In this document: piece by piece, positions 1 to 7,187 of the stretch
Numbering within the stretch: the first letter of the stretch is position 1
Layout: each line of letters starts with the position of its first letter
Source: CAZOBJ01 sp964577825
GTDB taxonomy: Bacteria > Planctomycetota > SZUA-567 > JAFGNG01
DNA: 17,669 bases
Assembly (NCBI GenBank): GCA_964577825.1
Contig: CAZOBJ010000066.1
Coordinates: forward strand, 1-17,669
Direction of reading: 5' to 3'
The notes under the pieces: generated by a model
What the model was told of the DNA's origin: nothing
The model's input: the letters and a program-made list of their open reading frames with translations, nothing else
Database searches by the model: none
Made by a program: the position numbers and the translations under genes

Positions 1-806
1 GCCTCGTTCTCCAGGCAGACCATGGTGGCCGTGTCCGCGCCCAGGCGCACCGCAGTGCGCGCCGCGTCCACGGCCACGTTGCCCGCGCCGATCACGAGCA
101 CGTCCCGGCCCACGGCGGGCGGGTCGTTCAGGGCCACGGCGCGCAGGAACTCGAGCGCGCCCCACACTTGCGGATGGTCGGCGCCCTCGAAGGGAATCGT
201 CCGGCTTTCGGAGAGCCCCAGGGCCAGGAGCAGGGCGTCGTGGCGCTCGCGCAGGTCTGCGAGCGCGACGTCCCGGCCTACACGCACGCCGGTGTGCACC
301 TCCACGCCCGCGGCCAGAATGTCGTCCAGGTCCTCGGCGAGCACGTCGTCGGGCAGGCGGTACTTGGGCACGCCGCACGCGAGCAGGCCCCCGGCCCGGG
401 GCAGGGCCTCGTACACGGCGACCGCGTACCCGGCGCGGCGGCAGTCGTAGGCCGCGGTCAGGCCCGCCGGGCCGCTGCCGATGACGCCGATGGTCTGTTC
501 CCGGCGCACCGGATGGCGGCGCCGCTGCGCGCGGCGATAGTCCCGGGCCTGCTCGACCGCGAAGCGCTTCAGGTTGCGCAGGGCCACCGGCTCGTCCACG
601 TCCGCGCGGCGGCAGGCCTCCTCGCAGGGGTGGTGGCAGATGTACCCGCACACCGAGGGGAAGGGGTTCGCCTTGCGGATGACCTCAAAGGCCTCGGCAT
701 ACCGGCCCTGGGCGATCAGGTCCACGTACTCGCGCGTGTCGGTGCGCACCGGGCACGCGGCCCCGCACGTGGGACAGACCTCGATGTCGCGGTCCGCTTC
801 GCTCAT
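1..806 (-). CDS. GltD-like FAD/NAD(P)H oxidoreductase (glutamate synthase small-subunit family), 3' end outside window
   Basis: The 5' 268 codons are present; the gene runs off the left edge. The N-terminal domain carries Cys11, Cys14 and Cys18 (CPTCGAAC) and a second group CGYICHHPCEEAC around residues 53-65, the arrangement of the Fe-S domain of GltD-type subunits. Near residue 106 begins an FAD-binding Rossmann motif (GVIGSGPAGLTAAY) with a following GG-L-L stretch. Near residue 237 a second nucleotide-binding motif starts (VLVIGAGNVAVDAA), expected to bind NAD(P)H. Family members pass electrons between NAD(P)H and a partner: glutamate synthase large subunit, NfnB-type transhydrogenase, or NuoF-like hydrogenase/dehydrogenase subunits. 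The partner would lie left of the window, so the substrate is unknown. The start ATG at 806 has AGGA five bases upstream and a TTGACA promoter-like element before it. Family assignment is firm; gene name is not. Confidence 0.88.
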   Translation of the reverse strand, partial: MSEADRDIEVCPTCGAACPVRTDTREYVDLIAQGRYAEAFEVIRKANPFPSVCGYICHHPCEEACRRADVDEPVALRNLKRFAVEQARDYRRAQRRRHPVRREQTIGVIGSGPAGLTAAYDCRRAGYAVAVYEALPRAGGLLACGVPKYRLPDDVLAEDLDDILAAGVEVHTGVRVGRDVALADLRERHDALLLALGLSESRTIPFEGADHPQVWGALEFLRAVALNDPPAVGRDVLVIGAGNVAVDAARTAVRLGADTATMVCLENE

Positions 807-844
807 CGGAATCCTGTTCCTCGCAGCGCTGCGGGGAGACGTTG

Positions 845-873
845 TACCTAGCCCGCGGGCCTGCGCCTGTCAA
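845..873 (-). promoter_or_regulatory. Putative sigma70-type promoter of the GltD-like gene
   Basis: Reading the minus strand, TTGACA (868-873, perfect -35 consensus) is followed after exactly 17 bases by TAGGTA (845-850), a poor -10 by the E. coli rule. The spacer contains the perfect 10-bp palindrome GCCCGCGGGC (851-860). The element sits in the 70-bp gap between the URO-D-family stop and the GltD-like start. The flagellin upstream region has the same form (TTGACC, 17 bases, TAGGGT), which supports it. Seen by eye only. Confidence 0.5.
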
Positions 874-876
874 GGG

Positions 877-1755
877 TTATGCGTCGGGCCGGAAGGCGTC
901 CTGGCCCTGGGCCGCATCAATGAACGCGAGCATGTTCTCGAGGGGCACGTCGCCCTCGACCGCGTGGGCCGGGCTGAAGATGTAGCCGCCCCGCAGGCCC
1001 GTGTGAAGCAGATGCTCCGCCTCGCGGCGCACGTCCTGGACCGTGCCGTACGGCAGGGTCTGCTGGGTCGACAGCCCGCCGAAGAACGCCAGCCGCCCCC
1101 GGTACCGGTCCAGCAGCGCGTCCACGTCCATGACCTCGGGCTGGAACGGGTTGAAGCAGTTCACGCCCATGTCCACGAGGTCGTCGAAGAGCTCGTCCAC
1201 GTCCCCGCATGAGTGGATGAACACGTACTTGCCCGCGTCGCGCACCGTGCGGTACATGCGCGTGAGCGGGGGCTTGAGGAACGTGCGCCACAGGCGCGGG
1301 CCCATCTGNNNNNNNNNNNNNNNNNNNNNNNNNNNNNNNNNNNNNNNNNNNNNNNNNNNNNNNNNNNNNNNNNNNNNNNNNNNNNNNNNNNNNNNNNNNN
1401 NNNNNNNNGCGGGGAAGTCCATGTAGAAGCGCTCCTGGCACGGATCGGGGAACGTGTATCCGGCGAGCGTGGGCTCCCGGAGCTGGGGATCGGTCACATT
1501 GCCGATGTCCCTGTCGATGGACCGGTCCCAGGTCACACCCCAGTGGTCGCGCACGCAGTCGCCGCCGACCGGCTCGAAGAACCCGACCTCCGCGCCCAGC
1601 AGCACGATGTGGTTGTGGAGCACAGTCTCCAGGTCCGCGGCGCCGTAATGCTCCTGTAGGGTCTGAAGTGCTTCCTGGGTGAACCCGAATCGCCAGGGCA
1701 CGTACGGCGGGCACTTGCCTTCCAGGACCAGGCCGACCACCTCGCGCTTGGTCAT
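877..1755 (-). CDS. Uroporphyrinogen decarboxylase (URO-D) superfamily protein, methyltransferase-type; interrupted by assembly gap
   Basis: The first 115 residues and the last roughly 140 are readable; the middle falls in the run of Ns. The C-terminal part has the HSCGD motif followed by NPFQPEVMDV, GGLSTQQTLPYGT and a SPAHAV ending, which I associate with the URO-D-like family that includes cobalamin-dependent methyltransferases (MtaA/CmuA relatives), not with HemE proper. The His and Cys of HSCGD are candidate zinc ligands. Substrate unknown; no corrinoid protein gene is nearby. ATG at 1755 overlaps the argH stop as ATGA, and GGAG lies about eight bases upstream, so it is probably translationally coupled to argH. 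Family members are usually about 330-380 residues. With 100 Ns the present length is 292, so the true gap is probably longer than drawn. Confidence 0.85.
   Translation of the reverse strand: MTKREVVGLVLEGKCPPYVPWRFGFTQEALQTLQEHYGAADLETVLHNHIVLLGAEVGFFEPVGGDCVRDHWGVTWDRSIDRDIGNVTDPQLREPTLAGYTFPDPCQERFYMDFPXXXXXXXXXXXXXXXXXXXXXXXXXXXXXXXXXXQMGPRLWRTFLKPPLTRMYRTVRDAGKYVFIHSCGDVDELFDDLVDMGVNCFNPFQPEVMDVDALLDRYRGRLAFFGGLSTQQTLPYGTVQDVRREAEHLLHTGLRGGYIFSPAHAVEGDVPLENMLAFIDAAQGQDAFRPDA
1309..1408. other. Assembly gap of exactly 100 Ns
   Basis: One hundred consecutive N characters, the conventional placeholder for a scaffold join of unknown size. It lies inside the URO-D-family gene. The flanking sequence is in the same reading frame with 100 Ns inserted, which happens one time in three by chance and does not prove the size. 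No feature can be called inside. Confidence 0.99.
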
Positions 1756-3155
1756 GACCGGCTCCGGGGCTTGCGGCCGCGCTCCAGGCGCCGCGCCCAG
1801 CGCCGCAGGGCGCGGCCCACCTGTTGCCGGGCGCTGGAGCCCGCACTCCGGTACGCGTCCACAATGGCCGTGGGCGTAAGCAGCGCGCGCACGTCCTCGT
1901 CCAATCCGGGGTCGGCGCTGCGCAGCGTCTCCAGGGGCAGGTCCGCGAGCGCGCAGCCGCGCGCCTCGGCCTCGCGCACGAGCTTGCCCACGGCCTCGTG
2001 CGCGCTGCGGAACGGCATGCCTCGGGCCACCAGGTGCTCGGCGAGTGCAGTGGCCTCCAGGTGCCCCGCCTGCAAAAGCCGTTGGGCCGCCTCGCGGTCG
2101 AAGCGTGCGTCGGGCAGGAAGGCGGTGAGCACCTCCAGGCACGCGAGCGCGGTGCGCACCGCGTCGAACAGGGGCGGCTTGTCCTCCTGAAGGTCCCGGT
2201 TGTAGGCCAGGGCGAGGCCCTTGAGCAGGGTCAAGAGGGCGGTGAGGTCGCCGTAGACGCGTCCGGTCTTGCCGCGCACGAGCTCGAGCAGGTCCGGGTT
2301 GCGCTTCTGCGGCATCAGGCTCGACCCCGTGCTCCACGCGTCGGGCAGGCGCAACAGGCCCCACTCCTGCGAGGCCCACAGGATGGCGTCCTCGGCGAAC
2401 CGGCTCAGGTGCATGCACAGCACCGCCGCAGCCGCGGCGAGCTCCACGCAGAAGTCGCGGTCCGCGACCGCGTCCATGCTGTTCGCGCAGGGCCGGTCGA
2501 ACCCGAGCGCCTCGGCCGTGGCCGCGCGGTCGATGGACAGGGTGGTGCCCGCGAGCGCGCCCGCGCCCAGGGGGGAGCGGTTGAGCCGCTTGCGGCAGTC
2601 GGCCAGCCGGCCGTGGTCGCGGTCGAGCATCTCCACGTACGCGAGCAGATGATGGGCCAGCAACACCGGCTGCGCGCGCTGAAGATGCGTGTACCCGGGG
2701 ATGACGAGGTCCTGGTGCGCGCGCGCGGCGGCCACGAACGCGGCCTGGAGCGCGCGCACCGCGGACATGAGCCGGTCGGCGGCCTCGCGCGACCACAGGC
2801 GCAGGTCGGTGGCCACCTGGTCGTTGCGGCTGCGCGCGGTGTGCAGCTTGCGCGCGGGCTCGCCCACGCGGCGGGTAAGCTCCGCCTCCACGGCCATGTG
2901 GATGTCCTCGTCCTCGGGCCGCAGGCGCAGGCGGTCGGCGCGCAGGTCGCGCTCGATGGCCCGCAATCCCTTGCGCAGGGCGCCCAGCTCCTTGGCCGTG
3001 ATGAGCTTCTGCGCGCGCAGCATCTGCGCGTGCGCGAGCGAGGCGCGCAGGTCCACTTCGGCGAGCGCCCGGTCCACGGACAGGGACTCGCTGAAGGCCT
3101 GGAGCATCGGATGGGGCCGCTCGCGGAAGCGGCCTCCCCACAGGGGTCGGGCCAT
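1752..3155 (-). CDS. argH: Argininosuccinate lyase
   Basis: Splits argininosuccinate into arginine and fumarate, the last step of arginine biosynthesis, as a cytoplasmic homotetramer. The 467-residue product starts MARPLWGGRF, typical of ArgH, and carries HTARSRNDQ (105-113), GYTHLQ with the likely catalytic His157, and the superfamily signature GSSLMPQKRNP (277-287) with the catalytic serine. Length is normal. I chose ATG 3155 over ATG 3164 because the GAGGAGG ribosome-binding site touches the latter but lies nine bases before the former. Only one base separates it from the stop of the upstream acetyltransferase, and its own stop overlaps the next start (ATGA), so three genes look like one operon: two for arginine synthesis and one URO-D-family gene of unknown role. 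Confidence 0.97.
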   Translation of the reverse strand: MARPLWGGRFRERPHPMLQAFSESLSVDRALAEVDLRASLAHAQMLRAQKLITAKELGALRKGLRAIERDLRADRLRLRPEDEDIHMAVEAELTRRVGEPARKLHTARSRNDQVATDLRLWSREAADRLMSAVRALQAAFVAAARAHQDLVIPGYTHLQRAQPVLLAHHLLAYVEMLDRDHGRLADCRKRLNRSPLGAGALAGTTLSIDRAATAEALGFDRPCANSMDAVADRDFCVELAAAAAVLCMHLSRFAEDAILWASQEWGLLRLPDAWSTGSSLMPQKRNPDLLELVRGKTGRVYGDLTALLTLLKGLALAYNRDLQEDKPPLFDAVRTALACLEVLTAFLPDARFDREAAQRLLQAGHLEATALAEHLVARGMPFRSAHEAVGKLVREAEARGCALADLPLETLRSADPGLDEDVRALLTPTAIVDAYRSAGSSARQQVGRALRRWARRLERGRKPRSRS

Positions 3156-3156
3156 C

Positions 3157-3621
3157 TCAGGCATCCTCCTCGCCGAAGTCATGGGCCAGGGGCACCTCGC
3201 CGCAGTCCGGGAACTTGGGGCACTTGATGCAGTCGGCCCACACCTTATGCGGCAGCTCGTTCTTGTCGATCCGGCGGAATCCGAGCCGTTCGAAGAAGTC
3301 CGGCACGTACGTGAGCGTGAACACGCGCGCGCAGTCGTAGTCGCGGGCCTCGCGCAGGCCGGCCTCCACAAGCGTCCGGCCGATGCCCTGGTGCTGCCGG
3401 TCGCGGACCACGGCCAGGCTGCGAAGCTCCGCGAGCCCGTCCCAGGTGAAGTGGATCGCCATGGTGCCCACCAGCCGCCCGTCCTGTTCGTACACAAAGA
3501 AGTCGCGCAGCCGGTCGTAGAGCTCCACGCGGCTCACGGGCAGCATGAGCTCCTCCTGCGCGTACTCGTTGATGAGCGCGTGGATCACGGGCACGTCGCG
3601 CATATGGGCCTTGCGGATCAC
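3157..3621 (-). CDS. argA: GNAT N-acetyltransferase, short ArgA-like (probable N-acetylglutamate synthase)
   Basis: A 154-residue GNAT protein. Residues 76-81 (QHQGIG) form the acetyl-CoA pyrophosphate-binding loop, preceded by the strand with ELRSLAV. The tail has the motif LPHKVWADCIKCPKFPDC (Cys131, Cys134, Cys140), which I know from the short stand-alone ArgA-type acetyltransferases of Geobacter- and Desulfovibrio-like bacteria. These acetylate glutamate to begin arginine synthesis and lack the amino-acid-kinase domain of classical ArgA. Being the gene directly before argH supports this. I chose GTG 3621 because AAGGAG lies five bases upstream and the protein then begins VIRKA; an in-frame ATG at 3693 would add 24 residues and sits upstream of the promoter-like sequence. 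The acetyltransferase fold is certain, the glutamate substrate an inference. Confidence 0.85.
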   Translation of the reverse strand: MIRKAHMRDVPVIHALINEYAQEELMLPVSRVELYDRLRDFFVYEQDGRLVGTMAIHFTWDGLAELRSLAVVRDRQHQGIGRTLVEAGLREARDYDCARVFTLTYVPDFFERLGFRRIDKNELPHKVWADCIKCPKFPDCGEVPLAHDFGEEDA

Positions 3622-3653
3622 GGCTGCTCCTTGCCGAGGACGACGGAACCCGC

Positions 3654-3682
3654 ATTTTAGCATGATGATGGGGCAGGGTCCA
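3654..3682 (-). promoter_or_regulatory. Putative sigma70-type promoter of the argA-argH operon
   Basis: On the minus strand TGGACC (3677-3682) is followed after 17 bases by TAAAAT (3654-3659), five of six matches to the -10 consensus in otherwise GC-rich DNA. It lies in the 103-bp gap between the unassigned 601-residue gene and the acetyltransferase, about 32 bases before the GTG start. I see no clear ArgR box. Confidence 0.55.
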
Positions 3683-3724
3683 GGGACAAGCACGCCCGCG
3701 AACGAGACGTGCCGGGGCGCGAGG

Positions 3725-5530
3725 TCAGGGCACGCGCGTTCGGCCGAGCGCCCGCCGCATCCAGTGGGTGACCCCGGACCAGCCCGGCCTGCGGCCGGAA
3801 CCGGACGTCTCGGGCGGTGCGGGCCAGGCGTCGGGCAGCTCCTCGAAGGGCAGGGTCGCGGCCTCCAACCGTGTGAGCGCCTGGCGGGCCTTGAAGGCCC
3901 ACAGGTCGTTGGGCTCGTCGCGCAGGGACTCGCGGAACAGGCGCACCGCGCCGCGGTGCTGCTCGGCCACGTTCTCTCCGGCGCCCGGCGGGGTGGCGGC
4001 CAGGAGCACCGCGCTGTTGTACAGCGCGAGCCGGCGATGGGTGTTGTTCAGGTGGCACTGGAGGAAGTGGTGCTTGGCTGCCTCGCGGTTGCTGCGCCGC
4101 GAATGGATGTACTGGAGCACGAGCTTGCGGTTGCCCCGCAGCATAACGCGCGCCTCGCGCAGGTAGGCGTCGTACCGCGCGGCCCGGTCCGCGTACAGCG
4201 CGCCGAGCACGAAGGGGTCGTCCCGGTACTGCGACGCGATCCGCTTGAAGGCCTCGCGCCCCTCGTCCGGACCGGGCGGGCATCGCGCCAGCGCCGGGCG
4301 CACCTGCGGAGGCAGGAACAGGTCCTGCGTGTACTCGGGAATGACGTGCTCGCGCAGCACGGCCTGCATGTCCTCGCCCAGGGCCTGCGCCTCGGCCTCG
4401 CCCGCCGCGAACCGGTAGAAAACCACGAGCACGGACTCCCAGGAGTCGACCTTCAGGCCCTGGTCGCGGCAAAAGGCGTCCAATGCCTCGCGCTGCGCGG
4501 CCACGAGCCGGGGTTGGCGCCGCTGTTTGAGCTTGAGGAGCTCGCGCGCCACGCCCGCCACCGGGTCCTCCAGGGGCCGCAGCGGGCACAGGACCACGTG
4601 CTCGCGCAGGCGCGAGGCGGTCTGGGGCGCCGCCAGAGTGACGTGTCCGCTGACCGGAAGCAGCACGAGCCGAGGCATGGGATCTTCGCCCTCCTGGCGG
4701 TCCGGACCGCGGGCCAGGAACGTGCGGTCGGCGGCGAGCATCTTGTAGAAGACCTCGCCCAGGTGCACGAGGTCCGCGGTGGCGAGGTCGGCCAGGGTGC
4801 GCGCTCCGGGCAGGGACAAAGGCCCAAGCGCTGTCATGGTCTCCACCGGACCGGCCAGACCGCGCAGGTAATCCTTGAACAAGTTCATCACGCGGGCCTG
4901 GCCCTGGCGCAGCCGTCGCGCGCGCTGGCGCTCGTGCGCGGCCACGCGCATGCGCAGGGCGTCGAGACGCTCGTACACTTCGCCCAGCTGGGCGGCGCGG
5001 GCCTCACCCAGGCCCTGCAGGTCGCGGCGGGCGCGCTCCTCCTCCAGGCTCACGCGGCGCACTCCGGTGTAGCTCGACTTGTCGATCTCGCGGCGGCTCC
5101 TGGCCTCCAGGATCTGGCGGTCGCGGGCGAGCATCGCCTGCAGGGACGTGGTGCTGGCCGGGTCCAGGCGGCCGACCTGGTCGGCCACGAGCGCCCGCAG
5201 CTGGGCGCGCAGCCGGGCGAGGTCGTCGTCTTCCTCATAGGTGAACGCGGACGCACGCGCCACGGTGCGGCGGTACAGGTCGTCCACGTACTCGTACAGG
5301 GCGAAGGCTCGTGTCTGCGCGGCCCGGGCCAGGGCGTGCGCGGTGGGCGGCTCGCACCCGGGCGGTACGTTCGAGAACCCGGTCAGGTTGAGCGCCCTGT
5401 GCACGTCGGCCGGGGCGTCCAGGCGGTCGCGCTCCTGCTCGAGCGCGGCGCGCACGAGGCCCAGCACCGCGCGGGCCACGCGGTCGCGGAAGGCGTCGTT
5501 CTGTTCGCGGATCTGCTCGAGGATGCCCAT
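3725..5530 (-). CDS. Uncharacterised 601-residue, mostly helical protein downstream of flagellin
   Basis: I do not recognise this protein. It has no signal peptide and no obvious membrane segment, so it is probably cytoplasmic. The N-terminal 120 residues are charged and helical; residues about 162-213 (rich in Glu, Arg, Ala) could form a coiled coil. The middle (about 270-330) has a more beta-like stretch, PRLVLLPVSGHVTLAAPQ. The end (about 490-575) resembles tetratricopeptide-type helical hairpins, including RLFRESLRDEPNDLWAFKARQAL. The basic tail is rich in Pro, Gly and Arg. ATG 5530 lies 37 bases after the flagellin stop with only a weak AAGG upstream, so co-transcription with flagellin is likely. 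It is far too long for FliS, FlaG or CsrA and does not look like FliD. A role in flagellin export, modification or filament regulation is guesswork from position. Codon use matches its neighbours, so the reading frame is credible. Confidence 0.85.
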   Translation of the reverse strand: MGILEQIREQNDAFRDRVARAVLGLVRAALEQERDRLDAPADVHRALNLTGFSNVPPGCEPPTAHALARAAQTRAFALYEYVDDLYRRTVARASAFTYEEDDDLARLRAQLRALVADQVGRLDPASTTSLQAMLARDRQILEARSRREIDKSSYTGVRRVSLEEERARRDLQGLGEARAAQLGEVYERLDALRMRVAAHERQRARRLRQGQARVMNLFKDYLRGLAGPVETMTALGPLSLPGARTLADLATADLVHLGEVFYKMLAADRTFLARGPDRQEGEDPMPRLVLLPVSGHVTLAAPQTASRLREHVVLCPLRPLEDPVAGVARELLKLKQRRQPRLVAAQREALDAFCRDQGLKVDSWESVLVVFYRFAAGEAEAQALGEDMQAVLREHVIPEYTQDLFLPPQVRPALARCPPGPDEGREAFKRIASQYRDDPFVLGALYADRAARYDAYLREARVMLRGNRKLVLQYIHSRRSNREAAKHHFLQCHLNNTHRRLALYNSAVLLAATPPGAGENVAEQHRGAVRLFRESLRDEPNDLWAFKARQALTRLEAATLPFEELPDAWPAPPETSGSGRRPGWSGVTHWMRRALGRTRVP

Positions 5531-5567
5531 GGCCGGCCCTTGCGGCAGGCGGGGTCGGCCCGCGGCC

Positions 5568-7076
5568 CTAGCCCGCGCCCAGCAGGCGCAGGGCGTTCTG
5601 GGCGTTCACGTTCGCGGACTGGATGTTGAAGATGCCCACCTCCTGAAGGAGCTGCGCGCGGAAGAGCTCGGTGATCTCGCGCGCCATGTTCGCGTCGCGG
5701 ATGCCGCTCTCCGTGGCGGTGACGTTCTCGGCGGCCACGGCCAAGCTGTTGAGGTTCGTCTCGAGCGTCTGAGACTGGAACGCGCCGATGCGACCGCGCT
5801 CGGCGGCCACGTCCGCGATGGCCTGGTCCAGGACCTGGAGCGCGGCCTCCGGGTTCTGCGCCAGGGACGCCGCCCCGCCGGAGAAGAGGTCGGCCAGCGT
5901 GTACGTGGCGCCGTCCACCGTGGTGCGGCCGAGCTGTTGCGGGCCCATGCCCGTAACGCCGAAGCGCGTGCGGTCGCCCGCGCCCGGCCCGAGCTGAAGC
6001 TCCACGCCGCCGCGCACGTCGTTGAGCGTGAGTTCGCGCTCTGTGGTGGCGTCGGTGAGCGCGTCCTCGGCGTACCCGGTCTGGGCGATGGTGGTCGCGC
6101 CCGGCTCGCCCGGGTTGAAGGCGAGCGTCCCGGTGAACGCGGCGTTGGCCACCTCGGCGGTGAGCCCGTCGGTCTCCACGGCCACGCCGCGCACGTCCAC
6201 CGTGGCGTTCTGTCCGGCGTCCTGCACGGTCTGGCCGGGCTCGGCGAAGAGCGCCGCGGAGTCGGCGGCCTGCTCGACCTCCACCGTGGCCTCTTCGCCG
6301 TAGGCCTGGCTCGCGAGCCGCAGGCGCGTGCCGCCCTGGATGGCGTAGGCGTTGACCCCGGTCTCGTCGGCGGCGGCCTCCACGGCGGCGGCCACGTCCT
6401 CGACCGAGGTCCCGGCCGCGAACGAGAAGGTGCGCTCGCCCTCCGTGCCGCGCACGGTGAATTCCACGTCCTCGGTGAGTTCGCCGCCGGCCACGGCCGC
6501 GCTCTCCACGTAGGCGCGCTCGGCCTGGTTCTCGGCCCCGCCCGCGAAGCGCACGGGCACGTTCTGCACGTCGTCGGCGACCAGGTCGATGCGCGTGGCG
6601 TCCAGGTCCAGGAGCGCCTGCGGGTCGTTGGCCGTGAACCGGATCTCGCGCGCGCCGCTGATGAGCGGCTGGTCGGCGAACCGGGTCGTCTCGGCGATGC
6701 GGGCCGCGGCGTTGAGGATGCCGTTCAGTTCCGCCTGGTTCGCGCTGGCCTGCCCGGCGGAGGTGACCCCGCTGTTGAGCGCGTGGGTCACCAGCCCCCG
6801 CGCGCGGGTGAGCGCGTCGGAGAGCTGGCTCAGGCCCCCTTCGGCGATGGCCAGGGTGTTGTAGGCCTCCTGGGTGTTGCGCGTGGCCTGCTGGATGCCC
6901 CCCAGCTGCGCGCGCAGGTACTCGCTGATCACCAGGCTCGCGGGCCCCTCGCGGCCGCGCTGGATGCGCAGCCCGCTGGAGAGCCGCTCGAAAGCGGTCT
7001 GCTGCTGCTGGGTCGCGCGCAGGAGCTGGTTTTGTGCGGCGAGTGCGGAGTACGTGCGGTTGATGCCGAGTCCCAT
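5568..7076 (-). CDS. Flagellin (filament subunit)
   Basis: A 502-residue flagellin, exported and polymerised into the flagellar filament. The conserved N-terminal D0/D1 region (1 to about 140) includes FERLSSGLRI (29-38), then SEYLRAQ and NTLAIAEGGLSQ. The C-terminal D1/D0 region (about 400-502) includes QTLETNLNSL, MAREITELFRAQLLQEVG and ends NAQNALRLLGAG, the usual coiled-coil terminus. Between them is a long acidic, Gly/Ala/Thr/Val-rich variable region, presumably surface-exposed. No cysteine is present, as is common for flagellins. Where many flagellins have the AADDAAGL type of loop this one reads QRGREGPASL. ATG 7076 has a strong GGGAGGA ribosome-binding site and a promoter-like sequence upstream. 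No other flagellar gene is in the window, so this is an isolated filament locus. Confidence 0.95.
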   Translation of the reverse strand: MGLGINRTYSALAAQNQLLRATQQQQTAFERLSSGLRIQRGREGPASLVISEYLRAQLGGIQQATRNTQEAYNTLAIAEGGLSQLSDALTRARGLVTHALNSGVTSAGQASANQAELNGILNAAARIAETTRFADQPLISGAREIRFTANDPQALLDLDATRIDLVADDVQNVPVRFAGGAENQAERAYVESAAVAGGELTEDVEFTVRGTEGERTFSFAAGTSVEDVAAAVEAAADETGVNAYAIQGGTRLRLASQAYGEEATVEVEQAADSAALFAEPGQTVQDAGQNATVDVRGVAVETDGLTAEVANAAFTGTLAFNPGEPGATTIAQTGYAEDALTDATTERELTLNDVRGGVELQLGPGAGDRTRFGVTGMGPQQLGRTTVDGATYTLADLFSGGAASLAQNPEAALQVLDQAIADVAAERGRIGAFQSQTLETNLNSLAVAAENVTATESGIRDANMAREITELFRAQLLQEVGIFNIQSANVNAQNALRLLGAG

Positions 7077-7135
7077 GGTCTCGTCCTCCCTGACCGTGGC
7101 GACGGGCCCGGTCCATGGCCCGACCTCTCGTCTAT

Positions 7136-7164
7136 ACCCTACACCCCCCGATGCGCTTGGTCAA
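7136..7164 (-). promoter_or_regulatory. Putative sigma70-like promoter of the flagellin gene
   Basis: On the minus strand TTGACC (7159-7164) is separated by 17 bases from TAGGGT (7136-7141), inside the 111-bp gap between the kinase stop and the flagellin start. The transcript would carry a leader of about 50 bases with GGGAGGA near its end. I searched the gap for a sigma28 (TAAA...CCGATAA type) or sigma54 (GG-N10-GC type) promoter, which often drives flagellin, and found no convincing match. Confidence 0.5.
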
Positions 7165-7187
7165 ACGAGTTTTTCCCTCCACCATCG

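Noticed and set aside
3690..3715. GCACG ... CGTGC inverted repeat after the 601-residue gene as a terminator
   Set aside because: Short stem, long loop and only two Ts after it, so a terminator call is not supported.
5383..7116. A second minus-strand open frame of 577 codons across flagellin and the start of the next gene
   Set aside because: Its translation is an Arg/Gly/His-rich frame-shifted reading; the flagellin frame matches conserved D0/D1 motifs throughout.
7077..7187. Sigma54 or sigma28 promoter for flagellin
   Set aside because: No convincing GG-N10-GC or TAAA/GCCGATAA pair with correct spacing could be found.
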